Source: an uncultured Ignavibacteriota bacterium
GTDB lineage: Bacteria; Bacteroidota; Ignavibacteria; UBA10030; UBA8401
Length of the DNA stretch: 64,000 nt
Assembly: GCA_903861125.1 (NCBI GenBank)
Contig: CAIOTF010000011.1
Coordinates: forward strand, 1-64,000
Reading direction: 5' to 3'
The position numbers were made by a program, and so were the translations under genes. Positions 1 through 8,715 of the stretch are shown piece by piece (within the stretch, counting starts at the first letter, position 1; the number at the start of each line of letters is the position of its first letter). The notes under the pieces are model-generated. The model saw only the letters and a list, made by a program, of their open reading frames with translations, made no database searches and was not told the origin of the DNA.

Positions 1-52
1 AAACCGCCGTACGCTTAACAGTGTACCCCGAGTTCGAATCTCGGCTTCTCCG
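1..52 (+). tRNA. tRNA-Ser, 3' part only (5' part outside window)
   Basis: The window opens inside a class II tRNA. The end of an anticodon arm is followed by a long variable arm whose 6-bp stem GTACGC/GTGTAC closes a TTAACA loop. A T arm with the TTCGAAT loop and the 3' acceptor strand follow. The discriminator base is G, as in tRNA-Ser; Leu and Tyr tRNAs normally have A. The anticodon lies upstream of the window, so the isoacceptor is unknown. CCA is not encoded. Confidence 0.75.
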
Positions 53-63
53 CAATAATTGTT

Positions 64-138
64 CGGGGTGTGGCTCAGCCCGGTTAGAGCGCGTGGTTCG
101 GGACCACGAGGTCGGAGGTTCGAATCCTCTCACCCCGA
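64..138 (+). tRNA. tRNA-Pro(CGG)
   Basis: A full cloverleaf is visible. The acceptor stem CGGGGTG (64-70) pairs with CACCCCG (131-137). The anticodon stem CGTGG/CCACG encloses the loop TTCGGGA with anticodon CGG at 99-101, and the T arm carries TTCGAAT. The discriminator is A at 138, and CCA is not encoded (CAA follows). It lies 11 nt after the Ser-type tRNA, so the two are probably co-transcribed and end at the terminator at 145-178. Confidence 0.95.
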
Positions 139-144
139 CAACAC

Positions 145-178
145 AAAAAAAGGGGACGTTCTTCAACGTCCCTTTTTT
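145..178 (+). terminator. Rho-independent terminator of the tRNA unit
   Basis: An 8-bp stem GGGACGTT/AACGTCCC closes a CTTC tetraloop, with an A run on the left and six T on the right. It directly follows tRNA-Pro and precedes the OmpA-family gene. The flanking A and T runs could let it work on both strands. Confidence 0.9.
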
Positions 179-224
179 ATTTTCCTTCCGTATTCGTATA
201 TTTGACCATTAGATAGAGGGCCCT

Positions 225-1226
225 ATGAAAAATCTCCGCGTTTTCGTACTCTTCATACTTCCATTAATCCTTCCGGCATGCGTTTCAATCGGTAAATTCG
301 AAGAAATGCAGTCACATCGCGATGCATTACAGATCTCCGTCGATTCACTCAAGAATGTCGTCGGATCAATGCAGTCACGAATGGAAAATTTAACGACGGA
401 CAATGCTGCTCTCAAAAATCAAAACGCCGATTATCAAAAAGAGGTCGCTGATCTACAGCATCAGACTGATACGCTGAAAGACCGCATCCGTACATTGGAG
501 AACGATCTCACGATCGCAAATCAAAATTACGATCAGTCCAAAGCGAAGAATTCAGCCGAGATAAAAAAACTGCTGACGAATCTTGAAGCATTGCAAAAAG
601 ATGTCGCCACGCGCGAACAGAAACTAAAAGATTACGAGGAAGCGCTGGCTGTGCGTGATTCCACTCTTGCGGCGATCCAGCGCGATCTTATAGGACGCGA
701 ACAGAGGGTCGGCGACCTGGAGAAACGTCTGGCAGCGCGTGACTCCGCATTGAATGCTTTGAAATCAAAATTGAACGATGCGTTGTTTGGATTTACTAAC
801 AGCGGACTGTCGATCACTATCGTGAATGGCCGCGTGTATGTATCGCTCTCCAACCAACTACTCTTTTCAACGGGAAAAACTGACATCGATAAACATGGGA
901 AAGATGCACTGCTCGGTCTTGCACGCGTATTGAACACACAGGAAGATCTGAGCATACTTGTTGAAGGACATACGGACAAACAACCGGTTTCCAATCTTGG
1001 TGCGATAAAAGATAATTGGGATCTGAGCGTTATGCGTGCAACCGAAGTGGTCCGGTATTTGGCGATAGAAGGAAAAGTTGAGCCGAAAAGAATTACGGCA
1101 TCAGGACGCAGCGAATACTTCCCTATCGATCCAGCAAATTCATCCGAAGCAAAAGCTAAGAACCGCCGTACGGAGATTATTCTGATCCCGAAGCTATCCG
1201 AGTTGTTTGAAATCCTGGAAAAATAA
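225..1226 (+). CDS. OmpA-family peptidoglycan-binding lipoprotein with long coiled coil
   Basis: The 333-residue protein begins with a lipoprotein signal peptide; the lipobox LPAC puts the modified Cys near residue 19. Residues about 25-190 are a charged heptad-like coiled coil with a Leu/Asp/Lys-rich pattern and degenerate internal repeats (REQ...DLEKRLA-like units around 135-185). Residues about 205-325 form an OmpA/MotB C-terminal domain, with LLFSTGKTDIDKHG, the VEGHTDKQP motif and the NRRTEI end motif typical of peptidoglycan (diaminopimelate) binding. Expected role: outer-membrane lipoprotein tethering the membrane to the wall, with the coiled coil as a periplasmic spacer. It heads a tight three-gene group, with only 3 nt before the next likely start. 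OmpA-domain function is well established; the partner or structural role here is inference. Confidence 0.85.
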   Translation: MKNLRVFVLFILPLILPACVSIGKFEEMQSHRDALQISVDSLKNVVGSMQSRMENLTTDNAALKNQNADYQKEVADLQHQTDTLKDRIRTLENDLTIANQNYDQSKAKNSAEIKKLLTNLEALQKDVATREQKLKDYEEALAVRDSTLAAIQRDLIGREQRVGDLEKRLAARDSALNALKSKLNDALFGFTNSGLSITIVNGRVYVSLSNQLLFSTGKTDIDKHGKDALLGLARVLNTQEDLSILVEGHTDKQPVSNLGAIKDNWDLSVMRATEVVRYLAIEGKVEPKRITASGRSEYFPIDPANSSEAKAKNRRTEIILIPKLSELFEILEK

Positions 1227-1229
1227 TTG

Positions 1230-2207
1230 ATGAAACCGCTCATGAATGGAAAAAGCGTGACAGTATTCTGTTGCGCTTTTTTTTTATTTCTGTTCAATTC
1301 CTGCAGTGCAGTGAAAGATTTTACTGCAAACGAAACAAATACGTTCTCTTCGTTCGATCCCGAAATCCGGATCATGGTCAATTCGCCAAAAGAGTTCGAG
1401 CGTTCAAAGCCTTCCCTGCTGATCGTATACGCCCTGCCGAACGGCAACACGATCGAAATGACTGCTGGAAAGAAACTGAAGAGCGGCGACGATTGGCATT
1501 ACGATATCCAGCATATTGCAGCGCAAACCCGTTTCCTGCGGAATACACTAAAAGAATTTACCATTCATATTGCATACCTGGAATCTGCTCAGAAAAGTTG
1601 GCCTTCATGGAGAAAAAAATACAATGACGGTGAAATCGCACGGATTGTAGACCGGGTCCGTTCTGAAACCGGGAATCCTGTATCGGTAATTCTTTCGGGA
1701 CACAGCGGCGGCGGAAGTTTCATCACAGGGTTCATCAATGCCTATGATACAATTCCGGGTTATATTACCCGCATTGCGTATCTTGATGCAAATTACAGTT
1801 ATGATGACTCATTAAACCATGGAATGAAACTGCTGCAATGGCTTCGTTCAGATTCGACTCATCACTTATCCGTGATCGCATATGATGACCGTGAAATTTC
1901 ATTGAACGGCAAAAAGGTCGTTTCACCGACCGGCGGAACATACCGCGCAACTCAGCGAATGGTCAAATATTTTCGCGAAGTGACGGATATTAAATCATTC
2001 CAGGATTCAACGATCATTCAATATGAATGCTGGCATCATCGATTGCGTTTTCTCGTCCATTCAAATCCGGATACTCTCATTCTCCACACGGTACTGGTCG
2101 AGAAAAACGGATTGATCCATTCTGTATTGTTCAACACGGCGTTCGAAGAGAAGGAATATTCATTCTTCGGCGACCGTGCATATACAAATTTTATTAGCGG
2201 GGAATAA
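1230..2207 (+). CDS. Putative lipoprotein alpha/beta-hydrolase (esterase-like)
   Basis: About 325 residues. I take ATG at 1230 rather than the in-frame TTG at 1227. The N terminus has a hydrophobic stretch ending in FNSC, a probable lipobox, so an exported lipoprotein is likely. The central GHSGGGS motif is a nucleophile elbow of alpha/beta hydrolases. A later LDANYSYDD segment and the His in NGLIHS are plausible acid and base of a Ser-Asp-His triad. The substrate is unknown; no closer family is recognised. It sits between an OmpA-type lipoprotein and an amino-acid permease and overlaps the permease start (TAATG), suggesting translational coupling. A role in releasing a solute that the permease imports is only a guess. 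Confidence 0.6.
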   Translation: MKPLMNGKSVTVFCCAFFLFLFNSCSAVKDFTANETNTFSSFDPEIRIMVNSPKEFERSKPSLLIVYALPNGNTIEMTAGKKLKSGDDWHYDIQHIAAQTRFLRNTLKEFTIHIAYLESAQKSWPSWRKKYNDGEIARIVDRVRSETGNPVSVILSGHSGGGSFITGFINAYDTIPGYITRIAYLDANYSYDDSLNHGMKLLQWLRSDSTHHLSVIAYDDREISLNGKKVVSPTGGTYRATQRMVKYFREVTDIKSFQDSTIIQYECWHHRLRFLVHSNPDTLILHTVLVEKNGLIHSVLFNTAFEEKEYSFFGDRAYTNFISGE

Positions 2208-3529
2208 TGCAGCAAGAAACCCTTAAACGCGATCTCTCTTTCACCCAGGCCGTCGCGCTCAATATGATCGACATGGTCGGCATCGGTCCGTTCGTTGTAC
2301 TCCCGCTAGTCATTGGTATTATGGGAGGTCCGCAGCATATCGCCGCATGGATTGCAGGAGCAATTTTGGCGTTGATCGACGGATTCATCTGGGCGGAATT
2401 TGGTGCAGCAATGCCGAAGGCCGGCGGAAGTTATGTTTTTCTTCTTGAATCATTCGGTCCGCGATGGGGAAAATTGATGTCCTTCCTGTTCATCTGGCAA
2501 ACAATGATCCAGGCGCCGCTTGTGATTGCTTCCGGATCGATCGGTTTTGCCCAATATCTCTCCTATCTTGTTCCGCTTGACGATGTCACACGGCGCGTCG
2601 CTTCCGGAACACTGGTTATTGTCTTAACATTTATTTTATACCGTAAGATCTCCACCATCGGAAAGATCTCCGTTGCGTTGTGGATAGGCGTGATGGGAAC
2701 AATGGCGTGGTTCATTATCGGCGGACTTTCTCATTTCGACCCCAAACTGGCATTCAGTTATCCGGATGGAGCATGGGATTTCACATGGGCATTTTGGGTT
2801 GCGCTTGGTCAAGGGACGGTAAAAACAATGTATTCATATCTCGGCTACTATAATGTGAATCATCTTGGCGGCGAGATCAAGAATCCCGAAAAGAATATCC
2901 CCCGTGCAATTTTTATTTCGATTATCGGCATCGCATTTCTTTATCTTGCAATGCAGTTTGCAGTCATCGGCGTTATTCCATGGCAGGAAGCGAAAGACTC
3001 ACAATTTATTGTCAGCACACTCATCGAACGGCTGTACGGAACGGCTGCCGCCACCGTTGCAACAATTCTTGTTCTATGGATCGCATTTGCTTCGTTGTTC
3101 GCAGTGATGCTGGGATATTCAAGAATTCCATATGCGGCGGCATTGGACGGAAATTTCTTTTCCGTTATGGGAAAAATTCATCCGACCAAGAAATTTCCGC
3201 ACATTTCTTTATTGTGGCTTGGAGGAGCGGCTTTTATTTTCAGTCTGTTGTTCCGGTTGAGTGATGTGATCAGCGCAATACTGGCAATGAGAATTCTTGT
3301 TCAATTCATCGGCGGTGCGGTCGGCGTGATGATTCTGAGGAATCGGATCGGGAAAGAACATCTCCCCTTCAAGATGTGGTTGTATCCTCTTCCCGCTTTG
3401 ATTGCTATTGTTCTCTGGTTCTCTATTATGCTTTCTACGGGATGGAAATTTGCACTTTCTGGATTAGGGATGACGTTGCTGGGAATAATTGTCTATTTCG
3501 TCCGTGAACAGCTTCAGAAAAATAAATAG
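2207..3529 (+). CDS. APC-superfamily amino acid permease
   Basis: 440 residues with about 12 hydrophobic helices. The N-terminal segment TQAVALNMIDMVGIGPFVV matches the first broken helix of the amino acid/polyamine/organocation (APC) superfamily, where an unwound glycine-containing stretch binds substrate. A later GYYNVNHLGGEIKNPEKNIP segment is the APC signature after helix 6 (E.kNP.k.iP). The start codon overlaps the stop of the upstream hydrolase by one base. Substrate cannot be read from sequence; amino acid uptake or exchange across the inner membrane is the family expectation. The gene ends 33 nt from the convergent Sel1-repeat gene with no clear terminator between them. Confidence 0.85.
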   Translation: MQQETLKRDLSFTQAVALNMIDMVGIGPFVVLPLVIGIMGGPQHIAAWIAGAILALIDGFIWAEFGAAMPKAGGSYVFLLESFGPRWGKLMSFLFIWQTMIQAPLVIASGSIGFAQYLSYLVPLDDVTRRVASGTLVIVLTFILYRKISTIGKISVALWIGVMGTMAWFIIGGLSHFDPKLAFSYPDGAWDFTWAFWVALGQGTVKTMYSYLGYYNVNHLGGEIKNPEKNIPRAIFISIIGIAFLYLAMQFAVIGVIPWQEAKDSQFIVSTLIERLYGTAAATVATILVLWIAFASLFAVMLGYSRIPYAAALDGNFFSVMGKIHPTKKFPHISLLWLGGAAFIFSLLFRLSDVISAILAMRILVQFIGGAVGVMILRNRIGKEHLPFKMWLYPLPALIAIVLWFSIMLSTGWKFALSGLGMTLLGIIVYFVREQLQKNK

Positions 3530-3562
3530 TGGGCCTACACAGAAAGTGAAGAATGTAAATCA

Positions 3563-5116
3563 CTATTCCGTGATCAGAAATTCCTTCTCTTTCGGTCTTC
3601 GCTCATCATACATTCTGCTCAATGCTGTCAGTGCAGATTGGTTTCCCCTTTGCGCCGACTTCCGATAGAAGTATACCGCCTGCATATAATTGATTGGAAC
3701 AAGAATTCCTTTCTCATAACAATATCCGAGTGCAGTCTGGGCAAGCACAGAACCTTGCGCAGAATACTTTTCAAGTTCTTCAAACGACCTTTTGGCATCG
3801 GTGACCGTTCCGTCAAATACCTCGGCAACTGCGGCGCGGATCTTCCCTTCCGTATTGCCGCGGTCAGCAGCATATTTCCAGAATTCTTTTGCCTTCTTTT
3901 TATCTGCTTTTACCCATTGACCCTGTGAATAACAATTTCCAAGATCAAGAACGGCCGGAATGTACGAAGTTGAGACAGCGATTTGTAAGAACTGCAGTGC
4001 CTGTTCATCTGTCAATGATCCGGACAACCCAAGTGCATGCAATGATGAAATCACGTATAGCGCGTCCGGTACATTCTTACCCGCTTGTTGATTGAATGCT
4101 GCCTGCACATTCTTTTCATTAATCAGCTTCCATAGCAATGCCGGTGCTCGACGTGAGTCAAGTCGAATTGCGCGGATATAATACACTGCTGCCTGTAGTT
4201 TGTCTTTCTTTACACCGATTCCGCGTTCATAACATCTGGCAACAATTGTCATCGCCTCCGGATTGCCGATCTCGGACGCCTGTTTGATAAGAGAAAATCC
4301 GGTAGAGTCTGTCTGGAGACTGTCACTTAATATTTTTGACACTCCCAGTGCATTACGCAGTTCCTCATTCCCTTCGTTGAACAGTTCTTTGAGAAGCGTC
4401 AGATCATCAACCTGTGTTGTTTTATCATCCTCAAACTCAAGCAGAATAGGTTGAATAATTTGCTGGGAAGGCTGTTGGGGTTTACCTGATTTTGAAGCGA
4501 CTGGTTTCAATTTAACCGAATCTTTTTCCGGTACTTTCACACCATTGATTCCCCGTTTATCAAATTCCGCCAGCACATCTTTTGCGGGATCATAATTCTG
4601 GTCGGCAGATTTTTTTATCCACTCGTACGCTAAGGGATAATTTCTTGGCACGACAAGATTATCCGTATAAAAAAGTCCCAGCACATACTCCCCCTCACGC
4701 ATCTCTTTGTCTGCTGCAAATTGAAAATATCGGTACGCGGCAAACGGATTCCAGTCAACTCCCCAGCCGTTGTTCAGGAATATTCCGTAATTGAATTTTG
4801 CCAGAATATAGTCCTGATCGGCAGCTTTTTTCATCCATTGTGCTGCTTTCACCGTGTCAAACGAGAATCCTTTTCCGGTAAGATACCGCAGGCTGAGTTC
4901 ATGTTGAGAAGGTGCATCACCTGCATTCGCGTTCCTCATCAGTTGAAATCCTTCCCACAATTGATATGTTACATCAGATTGCCGTATCTCCAAAACTCGA
5001 AATGGTGCACTTTTCGTCTTAAAAGCCTTGCTCCCTTTATTCTGGAATGAAAAAAGCGGAAGTGTTACACAATATAACAGAATGATAATCGTTCTATAGA
5101 AAGGTGATGGTATCAT
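3563..5116 (-). CDS. Sel1-like (TPR-type) repeat protein, exported
   Basis: Several Sel1-like repeats are visible in two blocks: residues about 60-170 (A...WMKKAADQ, GLFYTDNL, AYEWIKKSADQ patterns) and about 260-500 (AMTIVARCYERGIGVKKD, DLGNCYSQGQWVKADKKKA, LGYCYEKGILVP). Sel1 repeats are alpha-helical solenoids for protein-protein contacts. The hydrophobic stretch just after the chosen start (TIIILLYCVTLPLFSF) reads as a signal peptide or anchor. An upstream in-frame ATG at 5164 would add 16 residues before it, so the start is uncertain. No catalytic motif is visible. It is divergent from the ABC transporter at 5210; the two share a roughly 90-nt promoter region. Precise function is unknown. 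Confidence 0.75.
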   Translation of the reverse strand: MIPSPFYRTIIILLYCVTLPLFSFQNKGSKAFKTKSAPFRVLEIRQSDVTYQLWEGFQLMRNANAGDAPSQHELSLRYLTGKGFSFDTVKAAQWMKKAADQDYILAKFNYGIFLNNGWGVDWNPFAAYRYFQFAADKEMREGEYVLGLFYTDNLVVPRNYPLAYEWIKKSADQNYDPAKDVLAEFDKRGINGVKVPEKDSVKLKPVASKSGKPQQPSQQIIQPILLEFEDDKTTQVDDLTLLKELFNEGNEELRNALGVSKILSDSLQTDSTGFSLIKQASEIGNPEAMTIVARCYERGIGVKKDKLQAAVYYIRAIRLDSRRAPALLWKLINEKNVQAAFNQQAGKNVPDALYVISSLHALGLSGSLTDEQALQFLQIAVSTSYIPAVLDLGNCYSQGQWVKADKKKAKEFWKYAADRGNTEGKIRAAVAEVFDGTVTDAKRSFEELEKYSAQGSVLAQTALGYCYEKGILVPINYMQAVYFYRKSAQRGNQSALTALSRMYDERRPKEKEFLITE

Positions 5117-5209
5117 GAATGAATTGTAAATGAATCTTTCCTCAATTACAACAACCTTTCGCATTTTACCTATAGTTTCGTTACTTTCTTCAACACAAAA
5201 AGGAATTTT

Positions 5210-7003
5210 ATGAAACTGCTCTACTCATATCTCAAAAATTATTGGCAACTGGTTCTACTGGCATTGTTCCTTGCAACGGTGAATCAGACATTTTCGTTGC
5301 TCGATCCGCTCGTATTTCGCTATGTGATCGATAATTATGCGATGAAATTCAGTCATTATACAACCAACCAATTCCTTCAAGGGGTGGTCGGCTTGCTATT
5401 ATTAGCCATGGGAGTCGCATTCGTATCACGCGTCGCAAAAAATTTTCAGGATTATTATATCAACGTCATTGTTCAGCGTCTTGGGGCACAGATCTATTCT
5501 GACGGTCTTAAACATTCACTTGAACTGCCGTATTCTGTTTTTGAGGATCAACGGAGCGGAGAAACACTCGGCAAGCTGCAAAAGGTCCGTTCTGATGTTG
5601 AACGTCTTATCTCTGCGGCGATCAATATACTCTTCACATCGTTGGTTGGAATTGTGTTTGTGATGATCTATTCTCTTTCGGTTCACTGGTTTATTGCACC
5701 GCTATATTTTTCAACTGTGCCAATTCTGGCATTCTTAAGTTCCACTCTCAGTAAAAAAATAAAAAAGATCCAAAAAACTATTGTTGGTGAAACTACAGCA
5801 CTGGCTGGATCAACGACAGAATCACTGCGGAACATTGAACTGGTAAAAAGCCTTGGACTCGCACAACAAGAGATCGATCGGTTGAACAGCACCACGCAAA
5901 AGATACTTGCCTTGGAACTCAAAAAGGTGAAGTACATCCGCGGGCTGAGTTTCATCCAGGGTACATCCGTGAATTTCCTCCGTACGATGATCCTGTTCAC
6001 CATGCTGTATTTGATCTTCACACAGCAAATCTCCGTCGGACAGTTTTTCTCTCTTTGGATATATTCATTCTATATTTTTGGACCTCTTCAGCAGCTTGGC
6101 GACATTATTAATATCTACCGTGAGGCAGAGGTCTCTCTCAATAATTTTGAAACAATACTCAATACTCCGAAAGAACCGAAACCAACGTCTCCTGTTACGG
6201 TATCGAATGTGGAAACGCTTGCATTCAGCAAGGTTACATTTCAGCATCAGTCTGCAAACAAATCAGCGTTGAATGAAATTTCATTCAAAACAAAGATCGG
6301 TGAAACGATTGCTTTCGTCGGACCTTCCGGGGCCGGTAAAACAACGCTAGTGAAGTTACTGGTGGGATTATACCGCCCGCAATCGGGAAAGATACTTTAT
6401 AACGGAAAGAATTTCGACGAGATCAATTTCGATGTGTTACGGGAGCGGATCGGTTTCGTCACACAGGATACGCAGTTATTTTCCGGATCGATCCGGGAAA
6501 ACCTACTCTTCGTCAACCCGAAGGCATCCGATCAAGATTGTCTTGACGTATTAAATAAAGCCGCTTGTCAATCGCTACTGGCGCGAGCGGATAAAGGACT
6601 GGATACTATTATCGGTGAAGGAGGCGTGAAAGTCTCCGGCGGTGAAAAGCAGCGTTTATCAATTGCACGCGCATTATTGCGTAACCCGAATTTGCTGGTA
6701 TTCGATGAAGCAACATCGTCACTAGATTCGCTGACCGAAGAAGAGATCAGCGAAACGATACGCGGTATTTCCGACCGAAAAAATATGATCACAATACTGA
6801 TTGCTCACCGGCTTTCGACGGTTATGCATGCCGATACGATCTTTGTATTGGAAAAAGGAAGTGTAGTTGAGTCCGGTTCACATGCAAAACTTGTTAAAGC
6901 TAAAGGCTTGTATTATGCTATGTGGCGTCAGCAGGTTGGCGAACAGACCAGCGGTATCACAAAAACCGCCGTTAAAGCACGAAAATTATTGACTAAAAAT
7001 TAA
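5210..7003 (+). CDS. ABC transporter, MsbA/multidrug-exporter type (fused TMD-NBD)
   Basis: 597 residues. The N-terminal half (about 1-320) is a six-helix exporter transmembrane domain. The C-terminal half is a complete ATPase: Walker A GPSGAGKTT near residue 370, Q-loop FVTQDTQLF, signature VSGGEKQRLSIARAL, Walker B NLLVFDEATSS, and an H-loop in LIAHRLSTV. This half-transporter layout is typical of homodimeric type IV exporters for lipids, lipid A precursors or drugs. No dedicated partner gene adjoins, so the substrate is unassigned. AAAGGA precedes the ATG by 5 nt. A basic tail of about 25 residues follows the ATPase domain. An inverted repeat (7006-7041) lies between it and nth. Confidence 0.92.
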   Translation: MKLLYSYLKNYWQLVLLALFLATVNQTFSLLDPLVFRYVIDNYAMKFSHYTTNQFLQGVVGLLLLAMGVAFVSRVAKNFQDYYINVIVQRLGAQIYSDGLKHSLELPYSVFEDQRSGETLGKLQKVRSDVERLISAAINILFTSLVGIVFVMIYSLSVHWFIAPLYFSTVPILAFLSSTLSKKIKKIQKTIVGETTALAGSTTESLRNIELVKSLGLAQQEIDRLNSTTQKILALELKKVKYIRGLSFIQGTSVNFLRTMILFTMLYLIFTQQISVGQFFSLWIYSFYIFGPLQQLGDIINIYREAEVSLNNFETILNTPKEPKPTSPVTVSNVETLAFSKVTFQHQSANKSALNEISFKTKIGETIAFVGPSGAGKTTLVKLLVGLYRPQSGKILYNGKNFDEINFDVLRERIGFVTQDTQLFSGSIRENLLFVNPKASDQDCLDVLNKAACQSLLARADKGLDTIIGEGGVKVSGGEKQRLSIARALLRNPNLLVFDEATSSLDSLTEEEISETIRGISDRKNMITILIAHRLSTVMHADTIFVLEKGSVVESGSHAKLVKAKGLYYAMWRQQVGEQTSGITKTAVKARKLLTKN

Positions 7004-7005
7004 TT

Positions 7006-7041
7006 CACAAGTACATCCCCTATCGTGAGAAGGTACTTGTG
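7006..7041 (+). repeat. 9-bp inverted repeat between ABC transporter and nth
   Basis: CACAAGTAC (7006-7014) and GTACTTGTG (7033-7041) are perfect inverted copies separated by 18 nt. There is no T run, so it is not a standard intrinsic terminator. It could be an mRNA hairpin between the two genes or an operator for nth. Confidence 0.55.
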
Positions 7042-7056
7042 CAAAGGTAACAGCAT

Positions 7057-7731
7057 ATGGTAAAAAAACAATCAAGCAAATCCGGAAATTCATCTGTTCG
7101 GGAAGTGGCTATTGATTGGAATAAAGAACTGCTTCCTCTCTTCAAAAAATACAAAGGCAAAAAACACCCGCTTCAATTCCAAAATCCATATCAGCTGATG
7201 GTAATGATCGTTCTTTCCGCCCGTGCTTCTGATGTCATGGTCAACAATCTGGCGCCGGAATTTTTCAAACACTATCCTACATTCGGTCGACTGGCAAAAG
7301 CTGCGCCTGTAGAACTGTATCCGTTACTACGGGTTCCCGGATTCAGAAAGAAGGCTGAATGGATCATCGACATAGCTAAATCAATTGAGAATTTACCGGC
7401 AATACCGACAGCAATTGGTGACCTTACAAAGCTGAAAGGATTCGGCAGGAAGTCGGCGAATGTGTATATGAGTCAGGTCGGTTTGCCGGCAGAGGGAGTT
7501 ATCGTCGATCTGCACACACTTCGCGTTGCACCGCGATTAGGAATTGCCGAAGGAACAGATCCTAAAAAGATTGAGCAGATACTGATGAAATGTGTGGACA
7601 AAAAGAACTGGCATATTCTGGGCATGTCGCTTACGTATCTTGGCAGAGAAACGTGCAGGCCTAAAGATCCTACGTGTGAAGAGTGTTTGGTAAAAAAAGT
7701 TTGTCTGTTCAATCAGCAGAAGAAAAAGTAA
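7057..7731 (+). CDS. nth: Endonuclease III (DNA glycosylase/AP lyase)
   Basis: 224 residues, close to the family norm plus a short basic N-terminal tail. The helix-hairpin-helix segment LKGFGRKSANV carries the catalytic Lys, and the conserved Asp follows in VIVDLHTLRV. The C terminus has the 4Fe-4S motif C-x6-C-x2-C-x5-C (CRPKDPTCEECLVKKVC). The enzyme removes oxidised pyrimidines and nicks the abasic site in base excision repair. It follows the ABC transporter at 53 nt with an inverted repeat between. Its stop codon abuts the stop of the convergent DMT transporter with no spacer. Substrate range is inferred from the family. Confidence 0.93.
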   Translation: MVKKQSSKSGNSSVREVAIDWNKELLPLFKKYKGKKHPLQFQNPYQLMVMIVLSARASDVMVNNLAPEFFKHYPTFGRLAKAAPVELYPLLRVPGFRKKAEWIIDIAKSIENLPAIPTAIGDLTKLKGFGRKSANVYMSQVGLPAEGVIVDLHTLRVAPRLGIAEGTDPKKIEQILMKCVDKKNWHILGMSLTYLGRETCRPKDPTCEECLVKKVCLFNQQKKK

Positions 7732-8592
7732 CTACGTCCTCTGTGTTAATAGAACACCTGCAATCGTAATAGTCCCCCCAATCAGAAATGCGGCCGTTAT
7801 CGGTTGATTCAAGAATATCACCGCTAAAATCGTCGTCAGTATCGGCTGTGCGTTTGCAAAGACCGCGACTTTCGTCGTATCCATTCGTGCAAGAGAATAA
7901 AACCAAAGTATGTATGATATAACGGATGTACCCAGACTGAGATACAAAATACCCCACCAATTTTGTGTTGTGATCGTTGGAATACCAACGGATACCATAT
8001 AGTACGTTCCAATCGGTAAGAACATTATTGCTCCGCCTATCATCGATAACGCGGTAATATGAAATGCACCGTATTTTTTTACCAGTTTTTTCCCTTGAAT
8101 TGCAAATAATGCCCAGGAGATGACGGCTATAAATATCATCACATTTCCATAGAAATAATCCGATGAAAAATCGATCCCTTTTTCGAACACGACAATGGAA
8201 ATACCGGTGAATGCAACCATTACTCCAATAATTTTTTTACGGGTCAGCGTTTCTTTGAGTATGAAATACGACAAGATCAGAACCAATGCCGGAGTCATTG
8301 CGTATAGTAATGCTCCATTGGAAGCGAGTGTGAATTTAATTCCGTAGAGGTACAGAAACTGATTTATCGGAACGGCAAGAAATGAAAGCCACAACAAATG
8401 CTTTAGATCCTTTTTTTCTATTTTTACCCGCTTTTCTCTGATAAGAAACAGGAACAGCATGGCAATTAAAGAAAATATGTTTCGTAAAAATGTAAGAAAC
8501 ACAGGATGCACCTCCTGTGTGACCGTCTTTGCCACAAGGTGTGTCCCGGCCGCAAGCAATTGCTGAAAGAAAATGACAATATATATATTCAT
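7732..8592 (-). CDS. EamA/DMT-family transporter
   Basis: 286 residues in ten predicted membrane helices arranged as two EamA repeats of five. Each repeat has the typical glycine-rich end, for example the first-half region with NQFLYLYGIKFTLAS and the second-half region with SLGTSVISYILWFYSLARM. The drug/metabolite transporter superfamily exports or imports small metabolites such as amino acids and nucleosides; nothing in the sequence fixes the substrate. The gene converges on nth with zero spacing and no terminator. No strong ribosome-binding site precedes the start, so the exact N terminus is less certain, although the first helix begins right at this Met. Confidence 0.85.
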   Translation of the reverse strand: MNIYIVIFFQQLLAAGTHLVAKTVTQEVHPVFLTFLRNIFSLIAMLFLFLIREKRVKIEKKDLKHLLWLSFLAVPINQFLYLYGIKFTLASNGALLYAMTPALVLILSYFILKETLTRKKIIGVMVAFTGISIVVFEKGIDFSSDYFYGNVMIFIAVISWALFAIQGKKLVKKYGAFHITALSMIGGAIMFLPIGTYYMVSVGIPTITTQNWWGILYLSLGTSVISYILWFYSLARMDTTKVAVFANAQPILTTILAVIFLNQPITAAFLIGGTITIAGVLLTQRT

Positions 8593-8715
8593 GAGTTATT
8601 TGGTCGTTCGAACACAAAAAGCGGCAGGTTTGGTTTCATTTCTTTCGTTCAGTAACTTTTGGTATATTTAACTACAATAATTTTTTGCATCAATATACTT
8701 TAACTTTGCTTCACT

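Noticed and set aside
1227-1229. TTG as start of the hydrolase lipoprotein gene
   Set aside because: An ATG directly follows in frame, so the TTG adds only one codon and is less likely.
632-1450. Open frame of about 272 codons on the minus strand opposite the OmpA-lipoprotein gene
   Set aside because: It has Ser/Arg-rich composition typical of antisense frames and no upstream signals.
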